From NCBI GenBank assembly GCA_903876765.1, contig CAIRBH010000024.1, positions 1 to 42,579 of the forward strand: 42,579 nucleotides of DNA, given 5' to 3'. Shown here one piece after another: positions 27,756 to 36,699 of this stretch. A program made the position numbers and the translations under genes. The stretch is from an uncultured Pseudomonadota bacterium. Its GTDB lineage: Bacteria; Pseudomonadota; Gammaproteobacteria; Burkholderiales; Methylophilaceae. The notes below the pieces were generated by a model. That model saw only the letters and a list, made by a program, of their open reading frames with translations. It was not told the DNA's origin and did no database searches. Numbering within the stretch: the first letter of the stretch is position 1; every line of letters starts with the position of its first letter.

Positions 27756-28763
27756 CTAATGGGCTATTTTTTTAGAGTGGTAAGCGGCAATGCGCTCTAT
27801 TTCTTTGCGACTACCCATCATCACTGGTACGCGCTGATGCAGGGCATTAGAATGCACTTCTAATATGCGTTGTATGCCAGTTGTGGCTGCGCCGCCTGCT
27901 TGCTCAATAATAAAGCTCATCGGGTTGGCTTCATACATTAATCGTAACTTGCCGCCTTTAAGCTGCAATTTGCTATCTATCGGGTACATAAATACACCGC
28001 CACGCACCAATATACGGTGCACTTCTGCGACCATAGAGGCTACCCAGCGCATGTTGAAGTCTTTTTTGCGTATGCCCTCTGCGCCCTGCAAACACTCGTC
28101 TATGTAGCGTTGCACGGGTTCTTGCCAAAAACGATAATTAGACATATTAATCGCAAATTCTTGCGTATCGACTGGCACTTTAATCTCTGGATGGCTGAGG
28201 TAAAACTCGCCGCTAGCCACATCTAGGGTAAAGCCATTAACGCCATGGCCAGTGGTCAATACCAGCATGGTCGATGTGCCATATAGCGCATATCCAGCAC
28301 AAATTTGTTCAGTGCCGGCCTGCAAGAAGTCAGCCAAAACGGGCTTAGCATTTGCACTTTTTAAGATCGAAAATATGGTGCCTACAGATATATTCACATT
28401 GACGTTAGAAGAGCCATCTAGTGGGTCAAATAACAGCAAATACTGGCCTTTTTGCCGCTGCGGCTCTGCTATCTGGATAATGTCATCCATCTCTTCTGAG
28501 GCCATACCAGCCACATAACCGCTTTGCTGGTTAGTTTCAATGAAAATATCGTTAGTAATCACGTCTAATGCCTTTTGCACCTCGCCCTGCACATTTTCAG
28601 AAGCTAGGCTACCCATATTGCCAGCAAGCGCGCCTTGGTCTATCGCTAGGGCGATTTTTTTACAAGCATCAGCAATATCTTTAAGCATAGAGGTCAATGC
28701 TAGACTATGCTCACCCGTGACATGCTTTAATAAGAATTCAGTGATAGTGATATGTTCAGCCAT
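27756..28763 (-). CDS. fbp: Class I fructose-1,6-bisphosphatase
   Basis: This 335-aa Mg-dependent phosphatase (EC 3.1.3.11) has the active-site motif LLLFDPLDGSSNVNVN, the metal-binding ASEEMDD, and GGVFMYPID with KLRLMYEANPM. AGGAAAC precedes ATG 28763. It converges with tpiA. Together with fba and tpiA it regenerates fructose-6-phosphate from triose phosphate, as needed for formaldehyde fixation in a ribulose-monophosphate methylotroph (inference from the family and probable taxon). Confidence 0.97.
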   Translation of the reverse strand: MAEHITITEFLLKHVTGEHSLALTSMLKDIADACKKIALAIDQGALAGNMGSLASENVQGEVQKALDVITNDIFIETNQQSGYVAGMASEEMDDIIQIAEPQRQKGQYLLLFDPLDGSSNVNVNISVGTIFSILKSANAKPVLADFLQAGTEQICAGYALYGTSTMLVLTTGHGVNGFTLDVASGEFYLSHPEIKVPVDTQEFAINMSNYRFWQEPVQRYIDECLQGAEGIRKKDFNMRWVASMVAEVHRILVRGGVFMYPIDSKLQLKGGKLRLMYEANPMSFIIEQAGGAATTGIQRILEVHSNALHQRVPVMMGSRKEIERIAAYHSKKIAH

Positions 28764-28848
28764 ACAAGTTTCCTAATTTTAATAATTCGCTAAGGCTAAC
28801 TGCTAATTCTGCATCTAATTAAATTAATACGCTTAGATTAATTTTTTT

Positions 28849-28875
28849 GCACAACTAAATTGTGCCACTTAAGTG
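28849..28875. promoter_or_regulatory. Adjacent palindromes between fbp and mlaA
   Basis: GCACAA-CTAAA-TTGTGC (28849-28865) is followed at once by the perfect palindrome CACTTAAGTG (28866-28875). A possible -10, TATTAT (28895-28900), lies downstream toward mlaA. These symmetric sites could be an operator for either divergent gene. The protein that binds is unknown. Confidence 0.4.
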
Positions 28876-28983
28876 CACACCTTAGTGAGAAAGATATTAT
28901 ACCCACATAATTAATACTTTAATGATACAACTATCAAATCGCTAGACAACAAGGCCTTGGTCAGTTAAAGTTATGAGCAATAT

Positions 28984-29012
28984 GATGCTTAATTTGATAA
29001 AAAATAAGCATC
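28984..29012 (+). promoter_or_regulatory. Hairpin in the mlaA leader
   Basis: GATGCTTA (28984-28991) and TAAGCATC (29005-29012) form a perfect 8-bp stem with a 13-nt AT-rich loop. The ribosome site AGGAAA follows at about 29022. It may affect mlaA translation or mRNA stability; it has no U-tract. Confidence 0.45.
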
Positions 29013-29033
29013 CTCGCAATTAGGAAATTTAAT

Positions 29034-29792
29034 ATGCATAGTAAATTAATCAGTTACGCTAAAAGAACCGCCAGCATAACTAGCTTGTTAGTACTTACGC
29101 TGCTATCAGCCTGCGCCACACAAAGCAATAAAGACCCGCTTGAAGGCATGAACCGTGGCATCTATAAATTTAATGACGTCGCTGACAAAGCAGTCATTAA
29201 ACCTGTAGCCAAAGCATATAAGGCCGTCACCCCTAGCCCAGCTCGCACAGGCATCAATAACTTTTTCAATAATTTAGGCTCTATCACCACTGTCTTAAAC
29301 GATTTATTACAGTTCAAATTCAGCCATGCCTTTACTGATGCGGGGCGCTTCGTCATTAACAGTACGTTTGGTTTAGCTGGCTTTATTGACGTGGCTGGCA
29401 TGGATAACATAGAAAAACATAAAGAAGACTTTGGTCAGACCTTGGGTTACTGGGGTGTGAATAGTGGCCCCTATTTGGTATTGCCGTTTCTTGGCCCATC
29501 TAGCGTGCGTGATACTGGCGGTATGATATTTGACACAGCAACAACTGACCCCATTACCTACACACATAATATTGGTGAAGTTAGGCTGCACAACCAACTA
29601 CGTTTAGCGCAGTTGATTGATAAACGTACCGAGTTACTCACAGCAAGCGACTTGATAGACGAGGCGTCATTAGACCCCTATGCTTTTATGCGTGACGCCT
29701 ACTTACAAAGACGTGCAAGCTTGGTGCAAGATGGCTTAGTGCCCGATGAGTTTATTAAAGACGATAGTGACGAAATAAGCCCTAAAAAGTAG
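29034..29792 (+). CDS. mlaA: MlaA (VacJ) outer-membrane lipoprotein
   Basis: This 252-aa lipoprotein has a signal peptide ending in LSAC. MlaA removes misplaced phospholipids from the outer leaflet of the outer membrane and passes them to MlaC. Family motifs: DPLEGMNRGIYKFND, FFNNL, RFVINSTFGLAG, EDFGQTLGYWGV and PYLVLPFLGPSSVRD. The other mla genes are not in the window. Ribosome site AGGAAA precedes the ATG. Confidence 0.95.
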   Translation: MHSKLISYAKRTASITSLLVLTLLSACATQSNKDPLEGMNRGIYKFNDVADKAVIKPVAKAYKAVTPSPARTGINNFFNNLGSITTVLNDLLQFKFSHAFTDAGRFVINSTFGLAGFIDVAGMDNIEKHKEDFGQTLGYWGVNSGPYLVLPFLGPSSVRDTGGMIFDTATTDPITYTHNIGEVRLHNQLRLAQLIDKRTELLTASDLIDEASLDPYAFMRDAYLQRRASLVQDGLVPDEFIKDDSDEISPKK

Positions 29793-29800
29793 CAATTGTT

Positions 29801-29819
29801 TAGCGGGGCAATCCCGCTA
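29801..29819. terminator. Hairpin between convergent mlaA and pmbA
   Basis: TAGCGGG (29801-29807), loop GCAAT, CCCGCTA (29813-29819). The right arm contains the pmbA stop codon. There is no U-run on either side, so it is a bidirectional hairpin that may act as weak terminator or 3' stabiliser. Confidence 0.5.
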
Positions 29820-31157
29820 GTCGCTGGCTACCGTCATACGCTCTATTAAAATCGATCCAACCTGCTTAGAGCTCTGAATAAGCACATCCGTGCCTATACC
29901 AACTATCATCTTCAGCATATCCGCCATATTACTGGCAATGGTAATCTCTTCTACAGGGTGCAGGATCACGCCATTTTCAACCCAGAACCCCGCCGCGCCC
30001 CTTGAGTAATCACCCGTCACCATATTCACGCCTGAACCTAACAGCTCCGTGACTAATAAGCCTGTGCCCATTTGCCTTAGCATACCAGCAAAATCATGGC
30101 TGCCCGATTGCACGATTAAATTATGATTACCCCCCGCGTTGCCCGTCGTTTGCATACCTAGCTTGCGCGCTGAATAGCTAGCCAAAACATAACCTTGCAG
30201 CACACCGTCTTTGACTAACTGACGCGCTTGCGTAGCCACCCCTTCGTTATCAAACGGGCTGCTAGCTAAGCCTTTTTTCAGATGCGGGTCTTCTACGATA
30301 TTTAATAGTGGGCTGGCGATTTGCTTACCCAAACTATCGAGTAAAAATGATGATTTTCGATATAAACTACCGCCAGAAATAGCGTTAATCAATGTGGAAA
30401 TTAAGCCGCTGGCTAAGGGCGCCTCAAACAGCACTGGCACTTGGCAAGTGCTAATTTTTCGCGAATTTAATCGCCTAATGGCCCGCACACCCGCCATCTG
30501 GCCTATGTCTGCTGGGGTTTGCAAATCGCTAGCCGCCCGCGCCGTGCTATACCAATAATCTCGCTGCATATTGTCAGCGGATTCCGCAATCACCGAGCAG
30601 CTCAAGCCATGCCTAGAGCTGGGATAGCCGCCAGTAAACCCATGCGTATTGCTGTAAGCAAAATAACCCTCACCAGTTGAAACGCTCGCCCCTTCCGAGT
30701 TTGTAATGCGCGCATCCACACTTAAAGCGGCGGCTTCACATGCTTGAGCCAGTAAAATAGCCTCATCTACTGAAATATGCCAAGGGTGATGCAGCGCTAA
30801 ATCTGGTATGTGCTTTGCCATTAGCTGCGCATCGGCTAAGCCACAAAACTCATCTTTAGCAGTGTACTTAGCAATATTACAGGCCGCAGCCACCGTGTCT
30901 TTTAAGGCCTGCTGGCTTAAATCTGAGCTACTGGCATGACCTTTCTGCTGACCGAAATACACCGTTACTGACATGCCTTTATCACGGTTGTATTCTATGT
31001 TTTCTACTTCATTTAAGCGCACCGAAACATTTTGACCTATGCTTAAGCTCAATTCAGCTTCCGCGGCACTAGCGCCAAGATTTTTTGCGACTTTAAGCAC
31101 GTCTTCCGACATTTGCTTAATTTCATCTAAACTATAACTAAAGCGCAAATCTGCCAT
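29817..31157 (-). CDS. pmbA: PmbA/TldE metalloprotease-complex protein
   Basis: This protein of about 446 aa is the TldE subunit of the TldD/TldE protease, which processes modified peptides and CcdA. It has the family's N-terminal ASAAEAELSLSIGQNVSVR, RLNEVENIEYNRDKGMSVTVYFGQQKG and the C-terminal SGVNMVTGDYSRGAAGFWVENG. As in other TldE members, the HExxxH motif of TldD is absent. I chose ATG 31157; TTG 31187 would add ten residues. It diverges from darP (yjgA), the usual neighbour. Confidence 0.95.
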   Translation of the reverse strand: MADLRFSYSLDEIKQMSEDVLKVAKNLGASAAEAELSLSIGQNVSVRLNEVENIEYNRDKGMSVTVYFGQQKGHASSSDLSQQALKDTVAAACNIAKYTAKDEFCGLADAQLMAKHIPDLALHHPWHISVDEAILLAQACEAAALSVDARITNSEGASVSTGEGYFAYSNTHGFTGGYPSSRHGLSCSVIAESADNMQRDYWYSTARAASDLQTPADIGQMAGVRAIRRLNSRKISTCQVPVLFEAPLASGLISTLINAISGGSLYRKSSFLLDSLGKQIASPLLNIVEDPHLKKGLASSPFDNEGVATQARQLVKDGVLQGYVLASYSARKLGMQTTGNAGGNHNLIVQSGSHDFAGMLRQMGTGLLVTELLGSGVNMVTGDYSRGAAGFWVENGVILHPVEEITIASNMADMLKMIVGIGTDVLIQSSKQVGSILIERMTVASD

Positions 31158-31245
31158 AAGCTTTTTATCTTTCACCCAATAGAGCAAGCGCTGAGTCAGC
31201 GCTAAAAATATGTTCTAAAAACTAAGGCTGTTATAATAGCGCAGT

Positions 31246-31857
31246 ATGAAACCTAAAAAGACAAACACTGGGATTGATTTTAGCTATGATGCGAATTTAG
31301 CCTCTAAATTAAATGCTGAAGAGCCGATTAGCAAGACCCAACTAAAAGCCGAGGCGGATGAACAACAAGCGCTAGGCGTGCGACTCACCGAATTACCCAA
31401 AGATAAGCTGCTAAAACTAGACTTGCCCGATGCCGTGGTCACGGCGGTACTGGATTCTAAAAAAATCACCGCGAATGGCGCTACTCGGCGCCACAAACAG
31501 TATTTAGGGAGGCTGATGCGCGAGATTGATAATGCGCCTATCTTAGAGCAGCTTGCGCGTTGGGATGGCAAACACACCGCAGAAAACGCCTATTTTCATG
31601 GCTTGGAGCGCTGGCGTGATCGCATGATAGAAAATGCAGAGGTGCTGGCTGAGTTTATTGCGCTGTACCCACAGGTCGATATTCAGCAACTGCGCACCTT
31701 AATACGAAATGCTCAAAAAGAGCAGGCTGCTGGCAAACCGCCAAAAAGCAGTCGTGAGATATTCCGCCTGCTGCGCGAAGCTACAAAAGCACCACAAGAC
31801 AACAGCGATGCCGAGTCAAACTACACCCCCACCGATGAACTAGACAATAATTTTTAG
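31246..31857 (+). CDS. darP: DarP/YjgA (DUF615) ribosome-associated protein
   Basis: This 203-aa protein of the YjgA/DarP family acts in late 50S subunit assembly. It shows KTQLKAEADEQQALG, LPKDKLLKLDLPD, ATRRHKQYLGRLMREID and RWRDRMI. The typical start SKTQ(K/R)K is present at about 29. It is divergent from pmbA and only 5 bp before the antiporter gene. Confidence 0.93.
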   Translation: MKPKKTNTGIDFSYDANLASKLNAEEPISKTQLKAEADEQQALGVRLTELPKDKLLKLDLPDAVVTAVLDSKKITANGATRRHKQYLGRLMREIDNAPILEQLARWDGKHTAENAYFHGLERWRDRMIENAEVLAEFIALYPQVDIQQLRTLIRNAQKEQAAGKPPKSSREIFRLLREATKAPQDNSDAESNYTPTDELDNNF

Positions 31858-31862
31858 CTACC

Positions 31863-33098
31863 ATGGAACACACCCCTGCCATTATTCACGCCAAAGCGCT
31901 GTTATTCTTAGTCGGTATGATTTTAGGGGTGGGTACGTTCACTGGCTTTATCGCCCGCATATTAAAAATACCCGATGTTGTGATGTTTTTAATAGCAGGC
32001 ATGGCACTTGGCAGCGCTGGATTGGCGGTTATTGATGTCAGAGTTGATTCTACCTTAAATCAATTATTACTTATTTTTGGCTCTTGCTACATATTGTTTG
32101 ATGGCGGCGCCAGCGTACGAATCAAGGTATTACAAGGCGTTTGGCCGACCTTGCTCTCTTTAGCGACGTTAGGGGTGCTCATTAGCGCACTGGTAACCGC
32201 CTTTGCCGCACAATATTTGCTGCATATCCCGTTTATTTTCGCCATGTTGCTAGGCGCTGTTATTGCCTCCACTGACCCTGCAACCTTAGTGCCCGTATTT
32301 CGACAAGTGCAGGTCAGGGCAAAAATTGCCCAAACCGTGATGAGCGAATCTGCTTTTAATGATGCGATGGGCGCTATTTTGAGCTTTGCTGTGCTGGGGG
32401 CAGTGATGTCTGGTACTGATTTTTCTATTAGCGCCAGCCTCGCCTCATTGTTGCAACAATCTTTGCTGGGCATAGTCGGCGGCTTAATCATGGGTTATTT
32501 AGCGGCTTTAATGATAGCCCATGAAAAATATAGCTTTTTGGCTGAATACGCCCCAGTCGTCACGTTGATGTCGGTTGCGGCTGCCTATTTGAGTGTAGAC
32601 AATCTACACGCCAGTGGCTTTATGGCAGTCTTTGTATTTGGTATGGTGTTGGGCAATAAAGATTTACTAGGCTTTAAAATGGCCGCTGATGAAGAAAACA
32701 AACTATCAGACTTCATTCTGACCACCTCGCTGATTATGCGTATTTTTATCTTTATATTGCTAGGCTCTCAGGTCAATTTTGCATTACTGCAACAGTATTT
32801 TTGGGGCGCGCTGGCCGTGGTGCTGGTGTTTATATTCATTGCCCGTCCATTAGTGGTATTGGTCTGCGCGCTGCCTAACCGCAAAGCCCAATGGACGCGA
32901 CAAGAGTTGCTATTTATGTGCTGGACGCGTGAAACTGGCGTAATACCAGGGGCGCTGGCTGGCATGCTAGTAGGCATGAAAGTGCCTTATAGCGAGGTCA
33001 TTGCCTCGGTGACATTTATGGCGATTTTAATCACCATTTTATTGCAAGCCACTAGTACCAAATGGCTGGCTGGCAAGTTAGATTTGCTAGAAAGCTAG
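31863..33098 (+). CDS. CPA1-family sodium/proton antiporter
   Basis: This 411-aa inner-membrane protein has about 11-12 hydrophobic helices. The CPA1 signatures are visible: GAVIASTDPATLVPVF in the core and SESAFNDAMGAIL, whose ND pair carries the ion-binding Asp. RETGVIPGALAGML near the end also fits. It should exchange cytoplasmic Na+ (or K+) for H+. Ion preference cannot be told. It may be co-transcribed with darP. Confidence 0.9.
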   Translation: MEHTPAIIHAKALLFLVGMILGVGTFTGFIARILKIPDVVMFLIAGMALGSAGLAVIDVRVDSTLNQLLLIFGSCYILFDGGASVRIKVLQGVWPTLLSLATLGVLISALVTAFAAQYLLHIPFIFAMLLGAVIASTDPATLVPVFRQVQVRAKIAQTVMSESAFNDAMGAILSFAVLGAVMSGTDFSISASLASLLQQSLLGIVGGLIMGYLAALMIAHEKYSFLAEYAPVVTLMSVAAAYLSVDNLHASGFMAVFVFGMVLGNKDLLGFKMAADEENKLSDFILTTSLIMRIFIFILLGSQVNFALLQQYFWGALAVVLVFIFIARPLVVLVCALPNRKAQWTRQELLFMCWTRETGVIPGALAGMLVGMKVPYSEVIASVTFMAILITILLQATSTKWLAGKLDLLES

Positions 33099-33146
33099 AC
33101 CTAGCAGCAATTAAGCTATCCAGCAAACTAACTCTTTAGCAAAAAA

Positions 33147-33986
33147 TTATGAGCGTGAATTTAATTGCACGGTGGTGCTAACCTGGGCACCCTCGTGTTG
33201 CAACTCAACGGGCACAGTCTGGCCAGCATAGCGCTTAACTGCGGCAAATAAGTCATCTGCCTTATCTAGGCTAACGTCTCCAATTTTTAGCAAGGTATCG
33301 CCTTTAACGATATTGGCCTTGAATGCTGGCGATTCTTTAATCACCGCAATGATTTTTAAGCCAGGTTCCGCTACTTTCTGCTCATTTTCATCACTTGGCG
33401 ATCTAACTAATTTAATTACGTGCACACCAAATAGCGGCATAGGCAACTTAGCCCAGTAACTTGCATAATAGTTATATTCTGTGGGTGCTTCGACCAAATC
33501 TTTCTCATCGACTACGCCGCCATTTTTGGCCGCCTTTTTAATCAATTCAAATTTGGCGCTGCCAGTCTTTGCTGACCCATATTTACGGTAAACCAGCACG
33601 GTATCAGCTTTTATGGCCTTACCATGCTGTAATGCGCCATCTACCGCAGATTCCGTCGCACTAAAGCCTGACGAGCCCATCATGTCATAACCATTTTCTA
33701 GCATACTAATATTGTCATCTTCTTTATGATTGCTAAGATACATTTTAGTATCAGGATTAGCGCTTTGTGATTTGAGTGGATAACTGCTTTGTGCAGTATA
33801 ATTTTTAGCATATAAGTTGAGCTCTGCCGCATATATCTGCGTTGCAACGAGCAACATGCCTAGACTTAATAAACCAGCCAGCATGAATGTCATGGCTGGC
33901 CTTTGCCAAGCCAACCCTTGTGTTTTAGCTGATATTGGGCTTTTTACTGAAGATAGATGGGGTAATTTTTTAACATAAGCGCGCAT
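33147..33986 (-). CDS. Membrane-anchored PDZ-domain protein
   Basis: This 279-aa protein has one hydrophobic segment (about 31-53, ending QIYAAE), acting as an anchor or late signal peptide. The middle region contains ENGYDMMGSSGFSATES and VLVYRKYGSAKTG, a pattern seen in periplasmic proteins of unknown role. The C-terminal PDZ domain (about 205-275) has SPAFKANIVKGDTLLKIGDVSL. No protease triad is present, so it is probably a binding or scaffold protein. AAGGA precedes ATG 33986. It diverges from mogA and converges with the antiporter gene. Confidence 0.75.
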   Translation of the reverse strand: MRAYVKKLPHLSSVKSPISAKTQGLAWQRPAMTFMLAGLLSLGMLLVATQIYAAELNLYAKNYTAQSSYPLKSQSANPDTKMYLSNHKEDDNISMLENGYDMMGSSGFSATESAVDGALQHGKAIKADTVLVYRKYGSAKTGSAKFELIKKAAKNGGVVDEKDLVEAPTEYNYYASYWAKLPMPLFGVHVIKLVRSPSDENEQKVAEPGLKIIAVIKESPAFKANIVKGDTLLKIGDVSLDKADDLFAAVKRYAGQTVPVELQHEGAQVSTTVQLNSRS

Positions 33987-34049
33987 GAAAAAATCCTTTA
34001 ATGTGGGTGATGGTATGATTAGGCCTTACATAATACTAATGACCAGCGA

Positions 34050-34640
34050 ATGACAAAAGAATTCATTAAAATTGGTTTAGTTTCTATTAGCGATCGTGCC
34101 TGCCGCGGCGAATATGAAGATTTAGGCCTACCCTCACTGAAAAATTGGCTAGAAAGTGCGCTGATTACCCCCACACAGTTTGAGGCGAGATTAATTGCAG
34201 ATGAGCAACTGACTATTGAAGCCACCCTAATTGAGCTAGTAGATGAAGTAGGCTGCCATTTAATTTTAACCACGGGCGGCACAGGCCCTGCCCTGCGTGA
34301 CGTGACACCAGAAGCCACACAAGCGGTAGCGGATAAAGAAATGCCTGGCTTTGGCGAGCAAATGCGCCAAATCAGTCTACACTTTGTGCCGACCGCAATA
34401 TTATCTAGGCAAACTGCCGTCATACGCAAACAATGCTTAATCATCAATTTACCAGGGCAACCTAAAGCTATCGCCGAAACCCTTGCCGGCCTAAAAGATG
34501 CCACAGGTCAGCAAAAAGTGCATGGTATTTTTTCAGCCGTGCCTTATTGCTTAGACTTAATTGGCGGCCCCTATATAGAAACGCATGACGCCATCATAAA
34601 ATCTTTTAGACCTAAATCAGCCATTAAAGCTACAACTTAA
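34050..34640 (+). CDS. mogA: Molybdopterin adenylyltransferase
   Basis: This 196-aa enzyme (EC 2.7.7.75) adenylates molybdopterin before metal insertion. It has IGLVSISDRACRGEYED, LILTTGGTGPALRDVTPEA (MoCF signature) and IINLPGQPKA. The N-terminal RACRGEYEDLG fits MogA more than MoaB. It heads a four-gene run with thiL 5 bp downstream; the link to thiamine is probably only positional. Confidence 0.93.
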   Translation: MTKEFIKIGLVSISDRACRGEYEDLGLPSLKNWLESALITPTQFEARLIADEQLTIEATLIELVDEVGCHLILTTGGTGPALRDVTPEATQAVADKEMPGFGEQMRQISLHFVPTAILSRQTAVIRKQCLIINLPGQPKAIAETLAGLKDATGQQKVHGIFSAVPYCLDLIGGPYIETHDAIIKSFRPKSAIKATT

Positions 34641-34645
34641 AGCCC

Positions 34646-35650
34646 ATGTCAGAATTTGATTTAATCCGCCAGCATTTTACTCGGGCAACCCAGCATACCC
34701 ATTTAGGCATAGGCGATGACGCGGCACTGATTAAACCCAGCGCCAATATGCAACTGGCTATTTCAGTGGATATGCTAGTCGCTGGCACACACTTTTTTGC
34801 TGATGCCGCGCCCTATCAGCTTGGCTGGAAAGCACTGGCAGTCAATCTATCTGACATGGCGGCCATGGGTGCAAACCCCAAATGGGCAACCTTGGCCATT
34901 GCTTTGCCCGCAGTCAATCAGCCTTGGCTAACGGAGTTTTCGCGCGGTTTTTTTGCCTGCGCTGATGCCTTTCAGGTGGATTTAATTGGTGGCGATACCA
35001 CGCGCGGGCCACTCACCATTAGCATACAAATCATAGGCGAAGTGCCGATAGGGCAAGCCATTGAACGTAGCGGTGCACAGCTGGATGATGAAATCTGGCT
35101 GTCTGGCCATTTGGGTGATGCAGCTCTGGCCTTAGCGCATATACAAGGCCATTTAACTTTAACCAGCGAGGCTTTTGCTAGCTGCGCCCAAGCGCTACAT
35201 GCCCCTCAACCTAGGGTGAACTTAGGGCTGGCGCTAGTTGGGCTGGCCAATAGTGCGATTGATATTTCAGATGGCTTATTAGCCGATTTGGGCCATATTT
35301 TACAGCGCTCAAAACTAGGGGCTAGCATCTATTTAGCCAATATTCCGCAATCGACGCATGTAAAAGCCGCATTAGTCGCCGCCCAACAAAAAGTTAGGCA
35401 AGGGGCAGCTAGTGCGAATCACGGCGATGATCAAAAAATACTCAGCATGCTATTAGCAGGGGGCGATGATTATGAGCTATGTTTTACAGCAACCGCTGAA
35501 AATCATAATAAAATCATGCAGTTAAGCCAATCTCTCAAACTGCCTTTAACTTGCATAGGTCATATTACTCAGGGCACTAGATTAGCCGTCCATGGTTTGA
35601 ATGATGAACTGTTAGATTTTAAGGAGGCTGGCTTTGACCACTTTAAATAA
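34646..35650 (+). CDS. thiL: Thiamine-monophosphate kinase
   Basis: This 334-aa enzyme (EC 2.7.4.16) makes thiamine diphosphate. It has IGDDAALI, the Mg-binding SVDMLVAGTHF, VNLSDMAAMGA, IGGDTTRG, and IDISDGLLADL. An insertion of about 20 residues, AAQQKVRQGAASANHGDDQK, precedes the C-terminal LLAGGDDYELCFT. Its last 17 bases overlap pgpA. Confidence 0.96.
   Translation: MSEFDLIRQHFTRATQHTHLGIGDDAALIKPSANMQLAISVDMLVAGTHFFADAAPYQLGWKALAVNLSDMAAMGANPKWATLAIALPAVNQPWLTEFSRGFFACADAFQVDLIGGDTTRGPLTISIQIIGEVPIGQAIERSGAQLDDEIWLSGHLGDAALALAHIQGHLTLTSEAFASCAQALHAPQPRVNLGLALVGLANSAIDISDGLLADLGHILQRSKLGASIYLANIPQSTHVKAALVAAQQKVRQGAASANHGDDQKILSMLLAGGDDYELCFTATAENHNKIMQLSQSLKLPLTCIGHITQGTRLAVHGLNDELLDFKEAGFDHFK
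35621..35636 (+). promoter_or_regulatory. Ribosome binding site that fixes the pgpA TTG start
   Basis: AAGGAGG (35621-35627) is a full Shine-Dalgarno match lying inside thiL, six bases before TTG 35634. No ATG or GTG with similar support is nearby. Confidence 0.8.
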
Positions 35651-36140
35651 GCATCTACCCGTCAAAACGCCTGATTTAGCGTTTTTACTAGCGCACCCCG
35701 CACATTTTTTTGCTTTAGGTTTTGCCAGCGGCCTAGCGCCAAAAGCGCCTGGCACGGTTGGCACTTTGCTGGGGCTGCCTTTATTTTGGCTAATTTGTAG
35801 CTACCCGCTAGCTAGCCAACTAGCCATCATTGCGGCACTGTTTTTAATTGGTATTTATTTTTGCAATGTCACAGGACTAGCACTTGGCGTCGCCGACCAC
35901 GGCGCTATCGTTTGGGACGAAATTGTTGCCATGATGCTGGTGCTGGCCTTCACCCCCAATACTTGGCAATATTGGCTACTGGCATTTTTATTATTCCGCC
36001 TGTTTGATATTTGGAAGCCGTTTCCCATTCGGCAATGCGACGCCAAACTTAAACATGGTTTTGGCGTTATGTTAGATGACCTGCTGGCGGCCATTTACGC
36101 TATTTTGCTTTTACAACTTTGCATAGGCCTAATTCAGTGA
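35634..36140 (+). CDS. pgpA: Phosphatidylglycerophosphatase A
   Basis: This 168-aa integral membrane phosphatase (EC 3.1.3.27) makes phosphatidylglycerol. It carries GFASGLAPKAPGTVGTL, WDEIVAMML and the conserved MLDDLLAAIYA, with four hydrophobic helices. It starts at TTG 35634, supported by a perfect AAGGAGG in thiL. It overlaps thiL by 17 bp and pncC by 4 bp (GTGA), so the run is translationally coupled. Confidence 0.95.
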   Translation: MTTLNKHLPVKTPDLAFLLAHPAHFFALGFASGLAPKAPGTVGTLLGLPLFWLICSYPLASQLAIIAALFLIGIYFCNVTGLALGVADHGAIVWDEIVAMMLVLAFTPNTWQYWLLAFLLFRLFDIWKPFPIRQCDAKLKHGFGVMLDDLLAAIYAILLLQLCIGLIQ

Positions 36141-36640
36141 TTAGCGACGCACATTTAACCGCCCTAGCCGAGCAGCTGGGGCAGCTTCTAAAGCAGCGGC
36201 AACTCAGGCTAAGCCTTGCCGAATCTTGCACGGGGGGCTTATGTGCCGAGATAATCACGCGCGTAGCTGGCAGCTCAGAATGGTTAGACTGTGGTTTTAT
36301 TACCTATAGTAATCAGTCTAAGCAAAAGCTATTAAATGTGGCCAGCAGCACCTTAACGACATTTGGCGCGGTAAGCGAAGAGACTGCCCGTGAAATGGCC
36401 ATAGGTGCATTAAGCGCCAGTAGCAGCAATTTAAGTGCATCGGTGACTGGCATTGCAGGCCCAGCTGGTGGCACTGCCGCCAAACCTGTAGGCACTGTAT
36501 GCTTTGCTTGGGCGGCATTAAATAGCCTGCCCATCAGCACTACCCAGCACTTTACTGGCAACCGCCTACAAATTCGCCAGCAATCGGCAAAAACCCTAAT
36601 TGAAGGGCTGATTACACTTACCTTAAGCCTTGATTTATGA
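36137..36640 (+). CDS. pncC: Nicotinamide-nucleotide amidase (CinA C-terminal domain)
   Basis: This 167-aa stand-alone CinA C-domain protein (EC 3.5.1.42) recycles NMN. Motifs: SLAESCTGGLCAEIIT, GFITYSNQSKQKLL, GAVSEETAREMA and SVTGIAGPAGGTAAKPVGTV. I chose GTG 36137, which overlaps the pgpA stop as GTGA; the upstream TTG 36119 would add six residues. It lies just ahead of recA, a common arrangement. Confidence 0.93.
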   Translation: MISDAHLTALAEQLGQLLKQRQLRLSLAESCTGGLCAEIITRVAGSSEWLDCGFITYSNQSKQKLLNVASSTLTTFGAVSEETAREMAIGALSASSSNLSASVTGIAGPAGGTAAKPVGTVCFAWAALNSLPISTTQHFTGNRLQIRQQSAKTLIEGLITLTLSLDL

Positions 36641-36699
36641 AATAATCACAGGCTATTAAAAGCAATGAAAATCACAGAAAATATAAAGGCAAAAACACC

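Noticed and set aside
36641..36699. LexA/SOS box before recA
   Set aside because: No CTGT-N8-ACAG match is visible in the intergenic region; a diverged box cannot be excluded.
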